Source: Pseudomonas koreensis | Lineage (GTDB): Bacteria > Pseudomonadota > Gammaproteobacteria > Pseudomonadales > Pseudomonadaceae | Reading direction: 5' to 3' | NCBI RefSeq assembly: GCF_012986595.1 | Contig: NZ_JAAQYM010000002.1 | Location: 744,001 to 808,000, forward strand | DNA: 64,000 nucleotides | Shown: positions 45,471 through 54,646 of the stretch, piece after piece | How positions within the stretch are numbered: the stretch's first letter is position 1 | Layout: each line of letters opens with the position of its first letter | Program-made: the position numbers and the translations under genes | Notes under the pieces: model-generated | The model's input: the letters and a program-made list of their open reading frames with translations, nothing else | The model's database searches: none | What the model was told of the DNA's origin: nothing

Positions 45471-47390
45471 ATGTCCCCGATACCTGCTGACCTGAACCCG
45501 CTACCTCCCGTGTTGGCCGGCCCGCTGCTGCGCCGGCTGGAACCGACGCGACTGGTGCTGTGGCTGGTCGGCAGCCGCGAGCTGGCGCTGACCCTGCGCT
45601 TGCAAGGTGTAGGAGAGATTCCTCTCGATGCCGGGAAATGCACGGTCATTCCTGTAGGCCGTCACGCGTTCGTCCATCTGATTGACGTCACACTCGACAG
45701 CGCCCTGCCCTTTGACAGCCGCATCGACTATGACCTGCTGATCGACGGCCAGACGCCCATCGCCGACTGGGCGCCGCATCTGCTGTACGGCGATGCCCGC
45801 TGCCCGAACCTTGTGCTGCGTTCGCGAATTGATCAGTTGCTGCACGGCTCCTGCCGCAAGCCTCATCACCCGGCCGCTGACGGTCTGCTCTGTGTCGATC
45901 AACTGTTGGCGGCAGAAACCGCTCCGCAGCAACGCCCCGCCCTGCTGATGATGAGCGGCGATCAGGTCTACGCCGACGACGTTGCCGGCCCGATGCTGCG
46001 TGCCATTCATGGCTTGATCGAACGCCTCGGTCTGTTCGACGAACACCTCGACGGTGCCGTGGTCAGCGACAGCGCCAAGCTTTACGAACACCCTGCCAGC
46101 TACTATCACCGCGCGGATCTGTTACCGGCGCTGGAGAGCAACGAGACATTGCGCGAGCGATTTTTCGGCGGCGCGCGTAAGCCGATTTTCACCAGCAGCA
46201 GCGCCGACAATCACTTGGTCACGTTCGCCGAAGTCATGGCGATGTACTTGCTGGTGTGGTCGCCGGTTGCGTGGACGCTGATCAATCCGACAGCGCCCTC
46301 GCTGACGACGGAACGCTTGCAGCGCTATACCCTCGAACACACCCGCATCGATGCCTTCAAGGCCGGTTTGGGCAGGGTCGCCCGGGCGTTGGCGCACCTG
46401 CCGAGCCTGATGATTTTCGATGACCACGACATCACCGATGACTGGAACCTTTCCGCGCAATGGGAGGAAACCGCCTACGGTCATCCGTTCTCCAAACGCA
46501 TCATCGGCAACGCCTTGATCGCCTACATGTTGTGCCAGGGTTGGGGCAACAATCCGGATGCGTTCAAGGATCTGCTGGAGAACACCCGACGCCTGAGCGC
46601 CAGCGGTGATGATCGCTATCTCGACAGCCCGGTGCAGGACGCGTTGATCGATGACCTGCTGCGCTTTCAGCATTGGCATTTCGTGCTGCCGACCAGCCCG
46701 GCACTGGTGGTGCTCGACACCCGCACCCGGCGCTGGCGCAGCGAGATGGCGCTCAAGCAACCGTCGGGGCTTCTGGATTGGGAGGCGCTGAGCGAATTGC
46801 AGCAAGAACTGCTCGATCATCCGTCGGCGATCATCGTTTCACCGGCACCGATCTTCGGCGTGAAGCTGATCGAAACCGTGCAAAAGGTGTTCAGCTGGTG
46901 CGGTTATCCGCTGCTGGTCGACGCGGAAAACTGGATGGCGCACCGTGGCGCCGCGCAGGTGATCCTGAACATTTTCCGACACTCACGCACACCCGGTAAC
47001 TACGTGGTGCTGTCCGGCGATGTGCATTATTCCTTCGTCTACGAAGTGCTTATCCGACACCGTAAAGCGGGGCCGCGGATCTGGCAGATCACCAGCAGCG
47101 GGATCAAGAATGAGTTCCCGAAAACCTTGCTGGAATGGTTCGACCGCCTCAACCGCTGGCTCTACTCGCCACGCTCGCCACTCAACTGGTTCACCAAACG
47201 CCGCCGCATGCGCATCGTGCCGTACACCCCGGAACATGCCGAAGCGGGCGAGCGCCTATGGAATTCGGCGGGGATCGGCCAGGTGTTTTTCAATGACCAG
47301 GGGCAGCCGAGCGAGATCATTCAGCACAACTCGAACGCGGCGCTGAAGACGCGAATGCTGGCGCCGGCGTTGGGGGATTATCCTGATTAG
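45471..47390 (+). CDS. PhoD-like alkaline phosphatase/metallophosphatase
   Basis: A 639-residue protein of the PhoD-like (metallophosphatase) class. Visible motifs are MMSGDQVYADD, IFDDHDITDDWNLS and VLSGDVHYSFVYE, the Asp/His metal ligands of the fold. There is no signal peptide, so it is cytoplasmic, unlike classical secreted PhoD. ATG 45471 is used; a GTG at 45447 would add eight residues. The substrate, a phosphodi- or monoester, is not readable. Confidence 0.82.
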   Translation: MSPIPADLNPLPPVLAGPLLRRLEPTRLVLWLVGSRELALTLRLQGVGEIPLDAGKCTVIPVGRHAFVHLIDVTLDSALPFDSRIDYDLLIDGQTPIADWAPHLLYGDARCPNLVLRSRIDQLLHGSCRKPHHPAADGLLCVDQLLAAETAPQQRPALLMMSGDQVYADDVAGPMLRAIHGLIERLGLFDEHLDGAVVSDSAKLYEHPASYYHRADLLPALESNETLRERFFGGARKPIFTSSSADNHLVTFAEVMAMYLLVWSPVAWTLINPTAPSLTTERLQRYTLEHTRIDAFKAGLGRVARALAHLPSLMIFDDHDITDDWNLSAQWEETAYGHPFSKRIIGNALIAYMLCQGWGNNPDAFKDLLENTRRLSASGDDRYLDSPVQDALIDDLLRFQHWHFVLPTSPALVVLDTRTRRWRSEMALKQPSGLLDWEALSELQQELLDHPSAIIVSPAPIFGVKLIETVQKVFSWCGYPLLVDAENWMAHRGAAQVILNIFRHSRTPGNYVVLSGDVHYSFVYEVLIRHRKAGPRIWQITSSGIKNEFPKTLLEWFDRLNRWLYSPRSPLNWFTKRRRMRIVPYTPEHAEAGERLWNSAGIGQVFFNDQGQPSEIIQHNSNAALKTRMLAPALGDYPD

Positions 47391-47408
47391 TGTTACCCAT
47401 TTTCCAAT

Positions 47409-47498
47409 GTGGGAGCGAGCCTGCTCGCGAAGGTAATTGATCATTCAATATAAATATCGACTGACCCACCGCCATCGCGAGCAGGCTCGCTCCCACAG
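47409..47498. repeat. REPIN (GTGGGAGCGAGCC family), inverted pair
   Basis: GTGGGAGCGAGCCTGCTCGC on the left is mirrored by GCGAGCAGGCTCGCTCCCAC on the right, in a convergent gap. Confidence 0.88.
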
Positions 47499-47511
47499 GG
47501 GTTATCGGCTG

Positions 47512-48684
47512 TCAGTGCGCGGTTACAGCAAGCCCGACACCTCTGACAATCATCCCCACCTCCCGCTCATCAATCGTCAGCGGCGGCAGCAGCCGTATCG
47601 TCTTGCCACGCGTCACATTGATCAGCAACCCATGATCCCGCGCCGCAATCAGCGTCAAATCGCGGATCGGCTGTTTCAACTCGATTCCAATCATCAAGCC
47701 ATGCCCACGAATCGCCAGCACATTGGGGTTGTCCGCCAGCTCGGCGCGCAGACGAGTCAGCAGGCGTTCGCCCTGCACCCGGACATTCTCCAGCAGCCCC
47801 TGTTCTTCGATGATGTCCAGCACCGTGCAGCCGACCCGACAGGCCAGCGGATTACCGCCAAACGTGCTGCCATGACTGCCGGGGGTGAACAGCTCCGCCG
47901 CCCTGCCCCGCGCCAGACAGGCGCCGATCGGTACGCCGTTGCCGAGGCCTTTGGCCAGGGTCATCACGTCCGGAACAATACCTTCATGCTGAAACGCGAA
48001 CCACTGGCCAGTGCGGCCGATACCGGTCTGGATTTCGTCGAGCATCAGCAGCCAGGCGTGGCGATTGCACAGTTCACGCAGGGCTTTGAGGTAACCGGGC
48101 GGCGCCAGTTGTACGCCGCTTTCGCCTTGAATCGGCTCGACCAGAATCGCCACGATCCGCTCGCCATGCTTTTGCTGCACCTGCTCCAGCGCGGCCAGAT
48201 CACCGAAGGGCACTTTGACGAAATCCCCCGGTAGCTCGTTAAAGCCCAGACGCACCGCCGGCCCATCGCTCGCCGACAGAGTCCCCAGCGTGCGGCCATG
48301 AAACGCGTTGGCCATGACCACCACCAGCGGCTGGTCGATGCCTTTGCTCCAGCCATACAAACGCGCCAGTTTCAGCGCTGTTTCGTTGGCCTCGGCGCCG
48401 GAGTTGTTGAAGAACGCCCGGTCCATTCCCGACAGCTGCGTGAGTTTCTGCGCCAGCTGTTGCTGCCAGTCGATGCTGTACAGATTGGAGGTGTGCAGGA
48501 GCATTCCAGCCTGCTCGCTGATGGCCGCGACGATGCGCGGATGCGAGTGCCCGACATTGGTCACCGCCACGCCCGCGACGGCATCCAGGTATTCACGACC
48601 GGCCTGGTCCCACAGGCGAGTGCCCAGGCCTCTGATGAAACTCAGGGCGAGCGGTTGGTAGGTGTTCATCAGGGCGGCGGTCAT
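47512..48684 (-). CDS. Class III aminotransferase, acetylornithine aminotransferase-like
   Basis: A 390-residue PLP enzyme like ArgD (N2-acetylornithine + 2-oxoglutarate). It shows [46 protein letters not shown] (Asp216) and [14 protein letters not shown] with Lys245. ATG 48684 has TGGAG nine bases upstream; [11 protein letters not shown], five codons on, is also usable. It is divergent from a LysR regulator. Pseudomonas carries several ArgD paralogues, so arginine biosynthesis is not certain; catabolic or other omega-amino substrates are possible. Confidence 0.85.
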   Translation of the reverse strand: MTAALMNTYQPLALSFIRGLGTRLWDQAGREYLDAVAGVAVTNVGHSHPRIVAAISEQAGMLLHTSNLYSIDWQQQLAQKLTQLSGMDRAFFNNSGAEANETALKLARLYGWSKGIDQPLVVVMANAFHGRTLGTLSASDGPAVRLGFNELPGDFVKVPFGDLAALEQVQQKHGERIVAILVEPIQGESGVQLAPPGYLKALRELCNRHAWLLMLDEIQTGIGRTGQWFAFQHEGIVPDVMTLAKGLGNGVPIGACLARGRAAELFTPGSHGSTFGGNPLACRVGCTVLDIIEEQGLLENVRVQGERLLTRLRAELADNPNVLAIRGHGLMIGIELKQPIRDLTLIAARDHGLLINVTRGKTIRLLPPLTIDEREVGMIVRGVGLAVTAH

Positions 48685-48785
48685 GACTTCAAACTCCAGG
48701 AAGGTCGGTGTGTTTGCAGTATGGTTAGCCACCAGAACTGGATAAACTCGGCGAAACTTCAATCATTTAACAGCTGAGCTTGATA

Positions 48786-49691
48786 ATGGACCTGTTGCAG
48801 GCGATGAGCGTGTACGTGAAGGTCGTGGAAGCCGGGAGCATGACGGCGGCCGCGTTGCAGTGCGAAATGTCCACGACCATGGTCGGCAATCACCTGCGCG
48901 CGCTGGAGCAACGGCTCGGCGTACAACTGCTGCAGCGCACTACCCGGCGGCAGCGCTTGACCGAATTTGGCAGTGTTTATTATCAGCGCTGCCTGGACGT
49001 TTTGGGTTTGGTGGCCGACTCCGAACGACTGGCTGAACAGGCTCTCGATGAGCCGCGCGGCCTGCTGCGCATCACCGCGCCGCTGACCTTTGGTGTCGAA
49101 CGCCTGGCCCCCGCGCTCAGCGAGTTTTCCCTGCAATACCCGCAGGTCAAAATGGATGTGGTGCTGACCAACAGCCGACCGGATCTGCTGGAAAGTGGCC
49201 TCGACGTAGCGTTTCGGCTGGGGCATTTCGAGCAATCGAACCTGATCGCCCGGCCGCTGATCGACTACACCCTGACCGTGTGCGCCTCTCCGGCCTACGT
49301 CGCCCGACGCGGCATGCCGATCACTCCGGAAGACCTGCAACAACATGACTGCCTGTCGTTCGCCTACCCCGCCGGCGATGACTGGCAATCGGTGGAAAAA
49401 CGCTGGCGCCTCAGCGGCCCGGACGGCGAGATTCTGGTCGACGTCAGCGGGCCGATGCTGATGAACACCTCCGCCGGCCTGCATCAGGCGGCACGCACCG
49501 GGATGGGCATTGTGATGTTGCCGGATGCGCTGGTGGAACAGGATTTGCGCGACGGCAAACTGGTGACAGTGATCCCCGATTACCAGCCCCCGAGCCGCCC
49601 GTTGCATCTGCTGTACGCGCCGGATCGTTATCGCTTGCCGAAGCTGCGTCGGTTTGTCGAGTTTGCGATGCAAACCTGGGGCAGGTCCTGA
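48786..49691 (+). CDS. LysR-type transcriptional regulator
   Basis: A 301-residue regulator of the CrgA-like subgroup (MDLLQAMSVYVKVVEAGSMT, then VGNHLRALEQRLGVQLLQRT). The effector domain includes LDVAFRLGHFEQSNLIARPL and ends near LPKLRRFVEFAMQTW. ATG 48786 is used; TTG at 48780 is the alternative. It is divergent from the class III aminotransferase and probably controls it. Confidence 0.88.
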   Translation: MDLLQAMSVYVKVVEAGSMTAAALQCEMSTTMVGNHLRALEQRLGVQLLQRTTRRQRLTEFGSVYYQRCLDVLGLVADSERLAEQALDEPRGLLRITAPLTFGVERLAPALSEFSLQYPQVKMDVVLTNSRPDLLESGLDVAFRLGHFEQSNLIARPLIDYTLTVCASPAYVARRGMPITPEDLQQHDCLSFAYPAGDDWQSVEKRWRLSGPDGEILVDVSGPMLMNTSAGLHQAARTGMGIVMLPDALVEQDLRDGKLVTVIPDYQPPSRPLHLLYAPDRYRLPKLRRFVEFAMQTWGRS

Positions 49692-49746
49692 CGCGGATTG
49701 CGATCAACTACGCTCGAATAACTGCCAACAAGGACGCTGCCAGCCA

Positions 49747-50148
49747 ATGAACAACATCACCGTACGTCATCTATTACCCGTGGAAGTGGAGCCAGTGCGA
49801 CAGTTCCTTGGGCAAAATGGCTGGAGCCACCGAACAGGCTCCAGCGACCACTTCGCCCAACTCATCGACAACTCCCAACGCACTGCCGTCGCGCTGAGCG
49901 GCGAGCAGATCATCGGTTTCGCCCGAGGCATCACCGATGGTTTGTCCAACGGCTATCTGTCGATGGTCGTGGTCGATGACCAGCATCGACGCGCAGGCGT
50001 CGGCCGCGCGCTGGTCGAGCATGTGATGGGTGACAACCCCGAGATCACTTGGGTCCTGCGCGCCGGGCGCGAAGGTGCGGAGACTTTTTTTGCCAGTTTG
50101 GGGTTTGAAACATCGCTGATTGCCATGGAACGGCCGCGCTTGAAATAA
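49747..50148 (+). CDS. GNAT-family N-acetyltransferase
   Basis: A 133-residue acetyltransferase using acetyl-CoA. The core is YLSMVVVDDQHRRAGVGRAL, containing the acetyl-CoA binding motif (R-R-A-G-V-G-R-A), followed by LVEHVM and a C-terminal strand. ATG 49747 (MNNITVRHLLPVEV) has AAGGAC upstream. The substrate is unknown. Confidence 0.85.
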   Translation: MNNITVRHLLPVEVEPVRQFLGQNGWSHRTGSSDHFAQLIDNSQRTAVALSGEQIIGFARGITDGLSNGYLSMVVVDDQHRRAGVGRALVEHVMGDNPEITWVLRAGREGAETFFASLGFETSLIAMERPRLK

Positions 50149-50209
50149 CCGGCGCCGACCATGGCAACCGCTATGATTGATCTTCTCTTTCAAGCACGGA
50201 CGCCCATTG

Positions 50210-50725
50210 ATGCTAATCACTCTGCAAAACACCCCACTGTGGGTTTATGCGGTTTTCCTGGTACTCGTTTATTTCGGGATCAAGGCTCGCACGCCCAGCC
50301 CCAAGAGCCGTTTAGCAATGCTGGTCACACCGCCAGCGTTGATAGCCTGGTCTCTCTTTTCAATAAATCTGACGCTTGACCCAGCCCTGTCCCTCAGTTG
50401 CTGGATCGGCGCCCTCTTGCTGGGCGGCGTTACGGCATGGCTAATGTTTTCGGCGCAATACGTGACGCTTGATGATTCGCAAACAGGACTGATCTTGCCC
50501 GGCACATGGAAAGTGCTGATGTTGTACCTGCTGTTTTTTGCCGTGAATTACTACTTTGGCTATCAGGATGACGTGCATCCGGAGCAAGCCTCTGCTCCGG
50601 ATATGCTGCAGTTCAAAGCTGCAATGTCAGGTTTCGTCTGTGGGTTGATAGGCGCTCGTTCGCTGAAGTACTACCGGTTGCTGCGCTTGCTTCAGGCGCA
50701 ACGCCCGGGATTGACCGCACAATGA
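50210..50725 (+). CDS. Multi-helix inner-membrane protein (DUF6622-like)
   Basis: A 171-residue protein with about five hydrophobic helices. The N-terminus MLITLQNTPLWVYAVFLVLV resembles the DUF6622 family (from memory). ATG 50210 is favoured; the frame is open upstream to 50177. Its last base is one before the convergent msrA stop codon. Function unknown. Confidence 0.72.
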   Translation: MLITLQNTPLWVYAVFLVLVYFGIKARTPSPKSRLAMLVTPPALIAWSLFSINLTLDPALSLSCWIGALLLGGVTAWLMFSAQYVTLDDSQTGLILPGTWKVLMLYLLFFAVNYYFGYQDDVHPEQASAPDMLQFKAAMSGFVCGLIGARSLKYYRLLRLLQAQRPGLTAQ

Positions 50726-50726
50726 A

Positions 50727-51431
50727 TCAGGAGCCGTCCTTCACCAACACCGGCTTCTCCTGATAACGCTGCGCAAACAACTGCTTCAACTGCGCGACCT
50801 TCGGCATGTCGTTGATCACGATGTACGGATAGGTCGGATGTTCGGTGAGGAAGTCCTGGTGGTAGTCCTCCGCCGGGTAGAAGCCGTTGTAGGTTTCCAG
50901 TTTGGTGACGATCGGTTGGCTGTAGGCATGCGCTGCGTCGAGTTGGGCGATGTAGGCCTGGGCCACGCGTTGCTGGTCGGCGTTGACCGGGAACAACGCC
51001 GAGCGGTATTGCGTGCCGCTGTCGGGGCCCTGGCGGTTGAGTTCGGTCGGGTTGTGGGCCACCGAGAAGTAGATCTGCAACAGGCTGCCGTAGCTGACTT
51101 GCGTCGGGTCGAAGGTGACTTGCACCGACTCGGCATGACCGGTGTCGCCTTCACTGACCCGCTCGTATTCCGCCGTGTTCGCCGCGCCGCCGGCGTAACC
51201 GGAGACGGCTTTCTGCACGCCTTTGACGTGTTGGAAAACGCCTTGTACACCCCAGAAACAACCACCGGCGAACACGGCAGTTTCACTGTGCGCCTGGGTG
51301 GTTTCATCAAGGGTCGGCGGCGCAATGACCGCCGCGTCTTCAGCCCCGAAAGAAAACGCCGAGCACTGACCGATCACGCCGGCCATCGCGACGCCCAACA
51401 ATCCGCGTCGCCAGTTGTTTTGAGTTTTCAT
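50727..51431 (-). CDS. msrA: Periplasmic peptide methionine (S)-S-oxide reductase MsrA
   Basis: A 234-residue MsrA reducing S-epimers of methionine sulfoxide. The active site is FAGGCFWGVQG (Cys58). Residues 1-30 form an export signal with a twin arginine (WRRGLLGVAMAGVIG), so the enzyme acts outside the cytoplasm. The C-terminus lacks a clear resolving-cysteine pair, consistent with reduction by a partner. ATG 51431 has GGGAG upstream; a GTG at 51440 is possible. It is the last gene of msrB-dipZ-msrA. Confidence 0.92.
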   Translation of the reverse strand: MKTQNNWRRGLLGVAMAGVIGQCSAFSFGAEDAAVIAPPTLDETTQAHSETAVFAGGCFWGVQGVFQHVKGVQKAVSGYAGGAANTAEYERVSEGDTGHAESVQVTFDPTQVSYGSLLQIYFSVAHNPTELNRQGPDSGTQYRSALFPVNADQQRVAQAYIAQLDAAHAYSQPIVTKLETYNGFYPAEDYHQDFLTEHPTYPYIVINDMPKVAQLKQLFAQRYQEKPVLVKDGS

Positions 51432-51446
51432 GTTGCGCACTCCCGC

Positions 51447-53222
51447 TCAGCCGAAGGTGAAGGCGTAGGCCGATACGCCCGGGTCAAGAAATTCGATGGT
51501 GAAGGTGCGATCCTTCACCGCATCGGTTTGCCGCACCAACTGGTACAGGCGCTGTTCGGTCACGCGACCGCTGCCATCCGGGGCGACATCCACACCGTGG
51601 GCGTCACCCGGCGCCTGCCCGTCAATCGACACGTTGAAACGCACCGGTTTGCCATCCGCGCCCGGGCCCAGCACCAGATGCAGATCGCGGGCGTGGAAGC
51701 GGTAGACGATGCGACTGGCCGGCGCGCTGGCGGTGGCGCGCTCGCCACCGACGGCCCATTGGCCGCCGAGGCTCCAGTCATTCAAGTTCAGGTTGCTCGG
51801 TGGGATATAGGTCGCGACCTTGTCAGGCACCAGGCCGGTTTCCGGTACGAAATGTTCCGCGCGTTGGTAGCCGACGTAGGTTTCCGGCGACAGCACCTGA
51901 TGCATGTCCGGCGCCTGTTGCACACCATTGGCATCGGCGTTGATCAAGCCGTCGGCCACGGTTTTCGACCCGGCTTCACGCAGTAACTGCTGGATGACCC
52001 GCTCCGATTCGGCGTAGTCGCCTTCGCCAAAATGGTGGTAGCGAATGCGTCCCTGGGCGTCGGCAAAGTAATGCGCCGGCCAGTATTCGTTGTTGAAAGC
52101 GCGCCAGATCTTGTAGTCGTTATCAATCGCCACCGGGTAGTTGATGCCCAGCTCTTTCATGGCTTTGGTGACGTTGCCCACATCGCGCTCGAAGGCGAAT
52201 TCCGGGGCGTGCACGCCAATCACCACCAGGCCTTGATCGCGATACTTCTCGGCCCAGGCTTTGACGTACGGCAGCGTGCGCAGGCAGTTGATGCAGGAGT
52301 AGGTCCAGAAATCCACCAGCACCACTTTGCCCTTGAGTGCCTGGACGTCCAGCGGTGGCGAGTTGAGCCAGTGCACGGCGCCATTGAGCGGCGGCAACTG
52401 GCCTTCGATCGGCAGTGTTCCCGGGGCCTTGTCGGCGACTTTCATCGCAACGCCCACCGCAGGAATCTGCGCCATCATCGTTGCGTTACCCGACGGAGAC
52501 TTGCCGGACAGCTGGCCGACCAGCGCTTGTTCAATCCCGCCAGTGGATGCCGTCGACAGCCGTGCCAGCAGCCCGGTGTCGAGGCCCAGCGCAATCGCCG
52601 CGACACCCGCGAGCATCGCCGCGCCCAACCCGCGCCGGATCCATTCACCGGTGCCGATCGAGCGCTTCATCAGCGCAAATACCTTACCGCCCAGCAGCAG
52701 TGCCGCCGCCAGCGAAGTCGCGGCGCCCGCCGCGTAGGCGAGCAACAACAGCGTGGTGGCGATGCTTGCTCCTTGCAGCGCGGCTCCGGTCAGAATCAAG
52801 CCGAGAATGGGTCCGGCGCACGGCGCCCAGAGCAGCCCCGTGGCGACGCCGATCAGAAACGAGGCGCCGGGACGCGGACGATTGTCCTGCCCGGCGGCCT
52901 CGGACAGGCGACTGCCGGCCGACACCAGTGGCCGGGTCAGGCGCTCGGCGAGGCGCGGCAGCAGCAGCGTCAGCCCGAACAGTGCAACGAACAGCAACGC
53001 GAGCCAGCGACCGTACTGATTGACTTGCACCACCCAACCGCCGCCCACCGCTGCCAGCGTGGCGACGAGGGCGAAGGTCAGCGCCATCCCGGCCAAGAGC
53101 GGCAAGCCACTCTTGATAAACGGCTGCCCGGTGCGAGCGAAGACAAAAGGCAGAACAGGCAGGATGCACGGACTGACGATTGTCAGCACACCGCCCAGAT
53201 AAGCGAGAACCAAGAGCCACAT
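51447..53222 (-). CDS. DipZ/CcdA-thioredoxin membrane electron transporter
   Basis: A 591-residue protein. Residues 1-240 are a CcdA/DsbD-type membrane domain with paired cysteines Cys19 (VSPCILPVLP) and Cys135 (WAPCAGPILG). A thioredoxin-like domain with C310-I-N-C313 (WTYSCINCLRT) follows, and then a C-terminal beta domain (about 420-591). It carries electrons from cytoplasmic thioredoxin to the periplasm. Flanking by exported MsrB and MsrA makes them the likely recipients. Confidence 0.9.
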   Translation of the reverse strand: MWLLVLAYLGGVLTIVSPCILPVLPFVFARTGQPFIKSGLPLLAGMALTFALVATLAAVGGGWVVQVNQYGRWLALLFVALFGLTLLLPRLAERLTRPLVSAGSRLSEAAGQDNRPRPGASFLIGVATGLLWAPCAGPILGLILTGAALQGASIATTLLLLAYAAGAATSLAAALLLGGKVFALMKRSIGTGEWIRRGLGAAMLAGVAAIALGLDTGLLARLSTASTGGIEQALVGQLSGKSPSGNATMMAQIPAVGVAMKVADKAPGTLPIEGQLPPLNGAVHWLNSPPLDVQALKGKVVLVDFWTYSCINCLRTLPYVKAWAEKYRDQGLVVIGVHAPEFAFERDVGNVTKAMKELGINYPVAIDNDYKIWRAFNNEYWPAHYFADAQGRIRYHHFGEGDYAESERVIQQLLREAGSKTVADGLINADANGVQQAPDMHQVLSPETYVGYQRAEHFVPETGLVPDKVATYIPPSNLNLNDWSLGGQWAVGGERATASAPASRIVYRFHARDLHLVLGPGADGKPVRFNVSIDGQAPGDAHGVDVAPDGSGRVTEQRLYQLVRQTDAVKDRTFTIEFLDPGVSAYAFTFG

Positions 53223-53265
53223 GGTGTCGTCCTGTAGAAAGTGAAGAGCGAATACGTGTCATGGC

Positions 53266-53784
53266 TCATGCCGCCACGGGTTTGAAGGTCATTGCCAGGC
53301 CATTCATGCAATAGCGCAGGCCAGTGGGTTTCGGGCCGTCGTTGAAGACATGCCCTAGGTGCCCGCCGCAACGTCGACAGTGGACTTCATTGCGGGCCAT
53401 GCCGAAGGAGCGGTCCTGTCGCGTCGCCACCACATGCTCCAGCGGCGCCCAGAAACTCGGCCAGCCGGTGCGGCTGTCGAATTTGGTCGCCGATGAAAAC
53501 AGCGCCAGGTCACAGCCCGCGCAAGCGAAAGTGCCGTTGCGATGCTCGTCGTTAAGCGGGCTGGTATAGGCGCGTTCGGTGCCTTCTTCACGCAGGATGG
53601 CGAACTGCTCGTCGGAGAGCCGCGCGTGCCATTCGCTGTCGCTGTGGGAGACCTCAAACACCTCATCGGCCTGCGCCTGATCAATCAGCGCGGTGCCCGG
53701 GGACAATTTTGGCAATACACCCACCACCAGGGCTGCAAGCCCCAGCCCGCCGCTCGCTACGAGAATCTGTCGCCGTGAAAACAT
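53266..53784 (-). CDS. msrB: Periplasmic peptide methionine (R)-S-oxide reductase MsrB
   Basis: A 172-residue MsrB acting on R-epimers of methionine sulfoxide. The signal MFSRRQILVASGGLGLAALV has a twin-arginine motif (SRRQIL), so Tat export is likely. Zinc ligands are Cys88, Cys91, Cys136 and Cys139; catalytic Cys159 is in LRYCMNG. ATG 53784 has GGAG upstream. It is the first gene of the msr operon and is divergent from a two-component system. Confidence 0.92.
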   Translation of the reverse strand: MFSRRQILVASGGLGLAALVVGVLPKLSPGTALIDQAQADEVFEVSHSDSEWHARLSDEQFAILREEGTERAYTSPLNDEHRNGTFACAGCDLALFSSATKFDSRTGWPSFWAPLEHVVATRQDRSFGMARNEVHCRRCGGHLGHVFNDGPKPTGLRYCMNGLAMTFKPVAA

Positions 53785-53935
53785 GGCCGTCTCCAAAAAT
53801 TCCAGGTGCCTGTCATGGAACACAGCCTAGGCTTGGGTTGATCGCCAAATCCTCACGGGAAGTTAACGAATTCGTGATAACTCGCCGCGGGGAAAAGCCG
53901 CACAATGCGTTCACTGCGCCGAAGGACTGAGCTTG

Positions 53936-54646
53936 ATGGAACCGACCAGACGCATCCTCGTGGTCGAGGATGATCAACACATCGCCGACCTGATTTGCCT
54001 GCACCTGCGCGATGAGCATTACGACGTCGTGCACAGCGCCGACGGCGATGAAGGCATGCGCCTGTTGCAGCAAGGGCAATGGGATGCGCTGATCCTCGAC
54101 CTGATGCTGCCGGGCGTCGACGGCCTGGAAATCTGTCGCCGTGCCCGGGCGATGGCGCGCTACACACCGATCATCATCACCAGCGCGCGCTCCAGCGAAC
54201 TGCACCGCATCCTCGGTCTGGAGCTGGGGGCCGACGACTACCTGGCCAAACCGTTCTCGATGCTGGAACTGGTGGCTCGGGTCAAAGCCTTGCTGCGCCG
54301 GGTCGACGCCATGGCACGCAACCTGAAGATGGACGCCGGCAGCCTCAGCCTCGATGGCCTGAACATCGACCCGATTACCCGCGACGTCACCCTCAATGGC
54401 GCCCGCCTGGACCTCACCCCGAGGGAGTTCGACCTGCTGTATTTTTTCGCCCGCCAGCCGGGCAAGGTGTTCTCGCGCATGGACCTGCTCAACGCGGTGT
54501 GGGGCTACAGCCACGAAGGTTACGAGCACACGGTCAACACCCACATCAATCGCCTGCGGGCGAAGATCGAACGCGATCCGGCGCAACCGACCCGCATCCT
54601 CACCGTGTGGGGTCGTGGCTATAAATTCGGCACGGAACAACCATGA
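53936..54646 (+). CDS. OmpR-family response regulator
   Basis: A 236-residue regulator. The receiver domain has the acidic EDD (11-13), the phosphorylation site Asp55 (LILDLMLPG) and Lys105 (LAKPFS). The C-terminal winged helix shows LTPREFDLLYFFARQPGKVF and VWGYSHEGYEHTVNTHINRL. ATG 53936 is used; TTG 53933 precedes it. It overlaps the histidine kinase gene by four bases and is divergent from msrB, so msr control is a plausible target. Confidence 0.9.
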   Translation: MEPTRRILVVEDDQHIADLICLHLRDEHYDVVHSADGDEGMRLLQQGQWDALILDLMLPGVDGLEICRRARAMARYTPIIITSARSSELHRILGLELGADDYLAKPFSMLELVARVKALLRRVDAMARNLKMDAGSLSLDGLNIDPITRDVTLNGARLDLTPREFDLLYFFARQPGKVFSRMDLLNAVWGYSHEGYEHTVNTHINRLRAKIERDPAQPTRILTVWGRGYKFGTEQP